From positions 310,001 to 374,000 of the forward strand of contig NZ_FNIF01000001.1 of NCBI RefSeq assembly GCF_900103825.1: a stretch of DNA of 64,000 nucleotides. The letters are read 5' to 3'. Both the position numbers and the translations under genes were made by a program. Position 1 is the stretch's first letter. Each line of letters opens with the position of its first letter. Shown one piece after another: positions 63,092 through 64,000 of the stretch. The notes beneath the pieces are model-generated. The model searched no databases. It was not told where the DNA came from and saw only the letters and a program-made list of their open reading frames with translations. Source of the stretch: Paenibacillus sp. yr247. Lineage in GTDB: Bacteria; Bacillota; Bacilli; Paenibacillales; NBRC-103111.

Positions 63092-64000
63092 AACTAGTCT
63101 CATTGCTTTGGAGCAATATTTTGCATCGTAAAACGCTTTCTCTCCTTACCATTTTCTCTGTTGCTATAACTGTAGCTCTTGTTGTATTTCTATTGCTTTG
63201 CAGTCAGGGTGTGGAGCAGGGTGCCGAGAAAGGATATGGCCCCTTTGAAGTGACGATCGGTGCGAAGGGGAGTGCTACTCAACTTGCGCTGAATACGTAC
63301 TATCATATTGGGGCACCTACAGGCAATATCCCTTACACATTATTGGATGATGTGCGAAAGGATGAACTTGTAGACACGGCTTATGCCATGACAACGGGAG
63401 ATAATTATAATGGCTTTCCGATTGTAGGGATGGAACCCGGGTATTTCGTTACTCGCTATGGTGCAGATAAACAGATGGCCAATGGAAAATTATACGATAA
63501 GCTGGGTGATACAGTCGTCGGTTCACATGTGGCAAGCACGTTGGGGCTTCATGTTGGAGACAAATTTCAAGGGGCTCATGGATTGGTCAAAGGTACTGAT
63601 GACGATGGAGATGGAGCGGAGGAACATGATCACCATCATAGTTTCACCTACACGGTTGTAGGTATTTTACCGCCTCTGATGACTTCAGATGATCGAGCTG
63701 TATTTACAACACTTGATTATGCATGGGCTGTTCACGAGAGTCAGCAAGGGGATCATAAGGAAGTTACAACGATTTTGGTCAAACCAAAGTCACTGTTGGG
63801 TGCTCAGTCGATTAAAACGAAGTACGGACAAATAAGCAATGTTCAGGCGATCTATACAAGTAAAGCGGTAGCAGATGTCGTGAATGTTGTAGATAAAGGA
63901 ACGCAGGCACTAAGTGTTGTTACGGTTATTTGCATATTGCTAGCTGCTGGTTCAATTCTGCTATCCCTGATTGCGGCTGTGAATGAGCGCAAAAAAGATG
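63088..64000 (+). CDS. ABC transporter permease (MacB/FtsX family), cut by the window end
   Basis: The frame starts at ATG 63088, overlapping the ATPase stop, and stays open to base 64000 (304 residues seen). A first membrane helix, LSLLTIFSVAITVALVVFLL, is followed by a large MacB-type extracytoplasmic domain (PFEVTIGAKGS, IPYTLLDDVR, YTVVGILPP) and a second helix, TVICILLAAGSILLSLIAAV, before the cut. A His/Asp-rich loop, DDDGDGAEEHDHHHSF, lies near residues 171-186 and may bind metal ions. Confidence 0.88.
   Translation, partial: MKLVSLLWSNILHRKTLSLLTIFSVAITVALVVFLLLCSQGVEQGAEKGYGPFEVTIGAKGSATQLALNTYYHIGAPTGNIPYTLLDDVRKDELVDTAYAMTTGDNYNGFPIVGMEPGYFVTRYGADKQMANGKLYDKLGDTVVGSHVASTLGLHVGDKFQGAHGLVKGTDDDGDGAEEHDHHHSFTYTVVGILPPLMTSDDRAVFTTLDYAWAVHESQQGDHKEVTTILVKPKSLLGAQSIKTKYGQISNVQAIYTSKAVADVVNVVDKGTQALSVVTVICILLAAGSILLSLIAAVNERKKD

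Overview
The window reads as chromosomal DNA of an endospore-forming Firmicute, most likely Paenibacillus or a close relative. Support: spore genes (spoVAC/AD/AE, gpr, spoIIP, yqxA), strong AGGAGG ribosome sites with frequent TTG and GTG starts, a T-box leader, a CIRCE operator, two-domain AraC regulators, remnants of a YesM/YesN-type two-component system, and copper-amine-oxidase-N-like modules on secreted proteins. Genus is inferred from gene content, not from a database search.

Left part (1-23.6 kb) is accessory. It opens with the 3' part of rhaB and a class II aldolase (L-rhamnose use), then a two-component remnant and a luciferase-like oxidoreductase. A minus-strand pectin/uronate operon follows (kduI, DeoR regulator, kduD, TIM-barrel isomerase). 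Next come an AraC regulator divergent from a PhyH-type dioxygenase, two tandem AraC regulators ahead of a GH4 glycosidase, and a cupin protein. A decayed stretch then holds pieces of a TRAP small permease, a LysE-like exporter and a MocR-like regulator. After it lie an SDR, a ThuA-like protein, a truncated DinB protein and rhamnose mutarotase. This part ends with a secreted copper-amine-oxidase-N-like protein and a spoVA2mob-like spore germination cluster whose DUF421 gene is broken.

Middle part (23.9-35.3 kb): a MoxR / DUF58 / transglutaminase operon, an esterase, and the conserved yqeG-yqeH-aroE-yqeI-nadD-yqeK-rsfS-cvfB-yqeM ribosome, NAD and shikimate operon, with genes overlapping or closely spaced.

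Right part (35.3-64 kb): leuS under a T-box leader, comER opposite comEA-comEB-comEC, an ECF sigma/anti-sigma pair, holA, rpsT (minus), gpr, spoIIP, yqxA, lepA and hemW. A CIRCE-controlled hrcA - archaeal-type chaperonin - grpE - dnaK - dnaJ operon follows, then a secreted alkaline phosphatase and the start of a MacB-like ABC exporter. Much of this order matches the yqeG-to-dnaJ region of Bacillus subtilis.

The most unusual structures are: (1) five tandem 37-bp hairpin repeats inside the leuS T-box leader, one copy with its loop reversed; (2) a dispersed leader element ending in a ribosome-binding site, with overlapping alternative hairpins and compensatory changes, seen before three genes; (3) an archaeal-like chaperonin gene inside the hrcA-dnaK operon.
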